Shown here piece by piece: positions 60,792-64,000 of a stretch of DNA of 64,000 nt. The notes below the pieces were generated by a model that was given only the letters and a program-made list of their open reading frames with translations, ran no database searches and was not told the DNA's origin. The stretch comes from Nocardioides sp. (GTDB lineage Bacteria; Actinomycetota; Actinomycetes; Propionibacteriales; Nocardioidaceae). The stretch's first letter is position 1. The number at the start of each line of letters is the position of its first letter. A program made the translations under genes and the position numbers. The stretch lies in contig JACJWV010000010.1 of the NCBI GenBank assembly GCA_020636915.1, positions 123,384 to 187,383 of the forward strand, in the 5' to 3' direction.

Positions 60792-62124
60792 TCAGTCGAG
60801 GATGCCGGGGGCGGTGTCCTCGTCGTCGACCCACTCGTCGCCGGTGTCGAAGACGTCGCGCGTGCGGCGCTTCTCGTCGTCCTTGCCGCGTCCGCCGCGA
60901 CCCGAGGCGGCGGCGCCCGCGCCGCGTCCGCCGGCGGCACCACGGCTGCCGGAGGTGCTCCCGCGGCGGCCCGCGGCCGAGGTCCTGCCGCGCGCGGGCG
61001 CTCGCGCCGGACCGCGCGCCCGAGCCGGTGCTCCCTCGAACTGGAGCCCGAGCTCACTGCGCCCACGCCGCCGGAGCGGCTGCCGAGAGCGCCGGTGACG
61101 CCGGTGCGTGCGGTCGCGCTGATGCCGCGGACGCCGCTGGCGGCGGTGCCGCCGTTGCTGACGAGCGGGGCCACCGCGCCGCCGCGGATGCCGCCAGCGG
61201 TGACACCGGTGCCGAGCAGGCCGCCGGCCACGCCGCCCGCCGCCGCGCCGGCCAGGCCGGCGCCGGTTCCGGCGCTCACGCCGCCGGCCGAGACGCCCGT
61301 CGCGCCGGCGGCCCCGGAGGTCCCCAGCACGCCGCTGGCGGGCAGCCTGGCGGGTCGACCGGCCTGCCGCCCTGCGGCGCGCCCACGCCGGGGTCGCCGG
61401 TGACGGTGCCGGGAGGCGCCGGCACGTCGTCGGGGCCGGGGTCGCCGTGGACCGTGGGCCCGGGGTGGTGGTGCCCGGTCGGGGCCGCCTGGTCCACGTG
61501 CCGGGGGCCGCTCTGGCCACCACCCGACGGGACCGAGCCCCCGGCCCCGCCACCCCCGCCGCCTGCGCCACCGGAGGTGCCGGTGGGCTGCGGGTCGGGC
61601 TCGCCGTGGATCTTCTGCATGGTCGCGGCCGAGTGCTCGAAGACGCGGTCCATCCGGTCGGCCTGGACCCGCGCGCGCTCCTCCTGGTGGGCGAAGGCCG
61701 CCTGGTAGGCCTGGTGGGCCTGCCGGCTCTGCGCCTCGTCGTGGAGGTCGGCCTTGGTGGGCTGCCCGGCCGGGCGGCGGTACGGCGGCGGCTCGCTGAG
61801 CGGGTGCGCGGCGAGTGCCGCCTGCTCGGTCTTGCCCGCGGTGATCGCGTCCGCCGCGTCGCGCAGCGCCTTGGCGCCGGAGAAGAGCTGGGCGGCTTTG
61901 TCGCCCATGTGCTGCGCCGACCGCTGGAACGCTGCGTCCACGACCGGCCCGGTCCGTCCGCCGATCCGCTCCTTGACCTCCGGTGACGCGGTCATCAGCG
62001 ACATGCCGATCTGCTGCAGGATCTGCTGGCAGCGGTCCCACTCCCGGGCGTGCCGCTCGATCTGCGCGTCGTGGGCACCGTTGAGGGCGCGGTCCAGGCG
62101 AGCCCGCTGGGGTCCGGTCGCCAC
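60792..62124 (-). pseudogene. ESX/PPE-like secreted protein, two apparent frameshifts
   Basis: GTG 62124 starts a helical domain with a PPE/WXG-like look (HAREWDRCQQILQQIGMSLM, FSGAKALRDAADAITAGK) for about 150 aa, then a Gly/Pro-rich linker. The frame switches in 61340-61375 (to ARLPASGVLGTSGAAGATGV) and again in 61055-61068 (to SELGLQFEGAPARARG). The last frame ends with KDDEKRRTRDVFDTGDEWVD and the stop at 60792. Joined, this gives about 440 aa. Two errors in one gene could be sequencing errors in GC-rich DNA or true decay. Neighbour of another ESX-like gene. Confidence 0.7.
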
Positions 62125-62125
62125 G

Positions 62126-62518
62126 TCAGTCCCCCTCCGTCGCGCGGACCGGGAGGGTGCAGGAGGTGTTGGTCTGGAAGCCGGACGACCCGACGCACGT
62201 GGTCGCGTTGGTGATCCCGTTGATCGCCGTCGCGTTGGAGACGTCGGTGCCGCCGAGGTCGTCGACGAACCCGGCGAGGTTGTCGCGGTAGCCGCGCAGC
62301 CCGGCGGCCATCTGCAGGACGGCCCGGGCGACGTGCTGCTGCGCCACGCTCGTGTGGTGGCTCAGCAGCGCACCGGTCTCCGAGCCGCCGAAGACGGCGC
62401 CGACCGGCTTGACGTTGTTGTCCTCGAGGTCGTCGGCGTTGCGGCCGAGCATCCCCCGGACGTCCTCGATGAGGTCCTCGGGCAGGCCGAGCTCCCCCAG
62501 CATGTCGAGCGCTTGCAT
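62126..62518 (-). CDS. ESX-like helical protein of unknown function, 130 aa
   Basis: Mostly helical. QALDMLGELGLPEDLIEDVR, then HHTSVAQQHVARAVLQMAAG and a Thr/Asn/Cys tail (ATTCVGSSGFQTNTSCTLPV) with two cysteines. ATG 62518 has AAGGA 11 bases upstream. Its stop lies 2 bp before the GTG of the PPE-like gene, so the two belong to one transcript. Likely exported partner. Confidence 0.65.
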   Translation of the reverse strand: MQALDMLGELGLPEDLIEDVRGMLGRNADDLEDNNVKPVGAVFGGSETGALLSHHTSVAQQHVARAVLQMAAGLRGYRDNLAGFVDDLGGTDVSNATAINGITNATTCVGSSGFQTNTSCTLPVRATEGD

Positions 62519-62643
62519 CTGAACGTGTTTCCTTCCCCCGAATGAAGGCCGACTACGGCAGTGGCCCCCTGCCCGGGCCGGCCGGACATGAAACATCCAT
62601 CGGCTAGATTCCCCGGCAACCTCTCGGACCAGGAGCTCCAACG

Positions 62644-63228
62644 ATGCACCGCGCCACCGTTCCCGCACTCCTCCTCACGCTCGCGCTCGCGACCGGGTGC
62701 GGTGGGAGCGACGACCCGGCCGACCCCGCCGACGCGAGCAGCCCCACGGCGTCCGGCGGGGCGTCGCCGAGCGCCCCGGACGACGCCAGCGGCGACCCGC
62801 AGGACGGGGCGACGGGCATCCGCCTGACGATGCCGCACAGCACCGTGGTGGCACCGGAGGGCTGGAAGCAGGGTCGCCAGCTGTCCAGCGGGGAGCGGTC
62901 GGCCGAGGATCCCGACAGCATCTCGTTCGTGTCGCTGGGTGAGATCGAGGCGTTCGGCTCGGGCCAGGGTGCCGACGAGCTCGGCCGGACCCGGATCGCG
63001 TCGAACATGTCGCCGAGGACCCCGAAGCTGCTGCCCGTCACCACTCTGGACGGCGTCCCGGTGTACCACGTGGCGGGCTGGGTGACGTCGTACCGCTGGA
63101 CCGAGGAGTTCGGAGCGGTCCGCGACGACCGGATCGTCACGCTGGTCTTCTCGTTCGACGAGAAGGTCTCGCCCGAGGAGCGGCAGCAGGTCCTCGACCA
63201 GGTCCTGCCGACCTTCGAGTGGCGGTAG
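62644..63228 (+). CDS. lipoprotein of unknown function, 194 aa
   Basis: Signal peptide with lipobox LALATGCGG (Cys19), a low-complexity acidic linker (SPTASGGASPSAPDDASGD), then a beta-rich domain with TTLDGVPVYHVAGWVTSYRW. Surface lipoprotein; no family named. Divergent from the ESX-like pair and convergent with the NlpC/P60 gene, stops 9 bp apart. Confidence 0.78.
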   Translation: MHRATVPALLLTLALATGCGGSDDPADPADASSPTASGGASPSAPDDASGDPQDGATGIRLTMPHSTVVAPEGWKQGRQLSSGERSAEDPDSISFVSLGEIEAFGSGQGADELGRTRIASNMSPRTPKLLPVTTLDGVPVYHVAGWVTSYRWTEEFGAVRDDRIVTLVFSFDEKVSPEERQQVLDQVLPTFEWR

Positions 63229-63237
63229 CCGCCCGGG

Positions 63238-63801
63238 TCAGCGGTAGCGCAGCGTGCCTGCGAACCAGTGGTCGGTCCACAGCGGCTCGGCACGCACCCG
63301 GGTGCCGGAGTACGGCGCGTGCAGCACCCAACGGTGGCCGCGGACCATGCCGACGTAGAGACCGACGTGGTAGACCCCGCCGCTGCCGGTGAAGAAGATC
63401 AGGTCGCCGCGGTGCATGGCGCTGCGCTTGATGTGCCGGGCGAAGTGCGCCTGGGCCGACGAGGTGCGCGGCAGGTGCCGGAAACCGGCCCGGTGGAAGG
63501 CGTAGTACGTCAATCCGGAGCAGTCGAAGGCGTTCGGGCCGGCGGCCCCGTAGCGGTACGGGTCGCCCTTCTGGTGGGCGGCGATCGCCATCGCGCTGCC
63601 GACCCGGCGGGCCGAGCGGCCGAGCGCCGCGTGCCGGTCGGTCCGGTCGGCCTGGGCCGACGACGTGGCGGGGCGGTCGGGGGCCGCCGCGCGGGCGTGG
63701 GTGGGTGCGGTGCTCAGCAGTCCGACGGCCAGCGCGCCGCTGGCGATCAGCCGGACGCCGGTGCGCCGGGAGGCGCGCGCGATCGTGGGCAGGGTGGGCA
63801 T
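63238..63801 (-). CDS. NlpC/P60 cell-wall hydrolase, 187 aa
   Basis: Signal peptide (about 1-39) and an NlpC/P60 domain: catalytic Cys94 in FDCSGLTYYAFHRAG, His145 in GGVYHVGLYVG, and His161 in VLHAPYSG as third residue. Secreted D,L-endopeptidase or related enzyme acting on peptidoglycan. Upstream leader is a c-di-AMP riboswitch, so its expression follows c-di-AMP level. Confidence 0.92.
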   Translation of the reverse strand: MPTLPTIARASRRTGVRLIASGALAVGLLSTAPTHARAAAPDRPATSSAQADRTDRHAALGRSARRVGSAMAIAAHQKGDPYRYGAAGPNAFDCSGLTYYAFHRAGFRHLPRTSSAQAHFARHIKRSAMHRGDLIFFTGSGGVYHVGLYVGMVRGHRWVLHAPYSGTRVRAEPLWTDHWFAGTLRYR

Positions 63802-63818
63802 GGGTGGCGGTTCCTTCC

Positions 63819-63998
63819 CACGCCTGTGAGGTGAGCTGTCGGGTTCGGACGAGAAGGTGCCCGGCCACCGGCTGGTGGCTTCACCCCGAGCGACCGCGCC
63901 GACCCCGGGAGGTCGTGCTGGTGCGGCCGCGAAGGTGGGTCCCCCACTCCTGCCCGTCCGTGGATCTCGACGCCGCTCCGGGTGGCAGGACTCGGCGT
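63819..63998 (-). promoter_or_regulatory. c-di-AMP riboswitch (ydaO/yuaA class)
   Basis: On the minus strand the leader contains GGGCAGGAGTGGGGGACCCA, then GGGGTGAAGCC, and ends with CCGAACCCGACAGCTCACCT, CACAGGCGT. These are the conserved parts of the ydaO-type c-di-AMP riboswitch as found before cell-wall hydrolase genes in actinobacteria. It ends about 18 bases before the NlpC/P60 start. The 5' edge is near the window end. Confidence 0.92.
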
Positions 63999-64000
63999 GC

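Overview
The window is very GC-rich DNA from an actinobacterium, most likely a Nocardioides-type member of the Propionibacteriales. This rests on codon use, frequent GTG starts, GTGA/ATGA gene overlaps, a prfB / ftsE / ftsX / M23 peptidase / smpB / tmRNA neighbourhood, mycothiol-type and F420-type enzyme families, an actinobacterial Tad pilus locus, a LexA box of the TCGAAC-N4-GTTCGA type and an actinobacterial c-di-AMP riboswitch. This is inference from content, not a database match.

Region 1 (1-6.65 kb). Six minus-strand genes lie almost end to end: sulfide:quinone oxidoreductase, a small basic protein, a two-TM channel-like protein with NAD-binding domains, a peroxiredoxin, a SHOCT protein (frameshifted) and a DUF6325-like protein. 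Two CsoR/CstR-type palindromes sit before the first gene, so a sulfide/persulfide or redox stress operon is the simplest reading. A membrane-anchored beta-propeller-like protein is encoded on the other side.

Region 2 (6.65-16.2 kb). This is a decay zone. It holds a phosphotransferase pseudogene, a DUF222/HNH pseudogene with an intact SOS box over its start codon, and a tandem duplication of about 2.05 kb. The upstream copy of the duplication is riddled with frameshifts; the downstream copy keeps two small 3-TM proteins facing a minus-strand set (112-aa protein, DUF6226-like protein, 391-aa protein). Long hairpin elements recur here and once more at 46.5 kb.

Region 3 (16.2-36.2 kb). GNAT and MFS genes, a methyltransferase, a serine hydrolase and a SARP-type regulator with an NTPase domain come first. 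A copper/metal block follows: HMA protein, DHA2 exporter, CopZ, a CopA with an extra C-terminal domain, and a flavin monooxygenase-like enzyme. Then come a permease / ABC ATPase / TetR operon behind a 50-bp palindrome, a DJ-1/PfpI protein, a hemolysin-III protein and a WS/DGAT-like acyltransferase.

Region 4 (36.4-48.8 kb). This is the housekeeping core: tmRNA, smpB, a FtsEX-partner-like M23 peptidase, ftsX, ftsE and prfB. Interspersed are a mycothiol-type isomerase, a membrane/F420-barrel fusion, an amidohydrolase, an amylosucrase-like enzyme and an MpaB-type protein.

Region 5 (48.8-64 kb). It contains a receiver-ATPase fusion and a receiver/PAS/histidine kinase, a CAP-domain protein, a secreted propeller protein, a seven-gene Tad pilus locus (tadA, tadB, tadC, Flp-like, two TadE-like, TadG-like), an ESX/PPE-like pair (one gene frameshifted twice), a lipoprotein, and an NlpC/P60 hydrolase behind a c-di-AMP riboswitch. 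Several repeat families sit in the gaps. The most striking is an 80-bp two-copy hairpin whose paired arms differ between copies by compensating changes.
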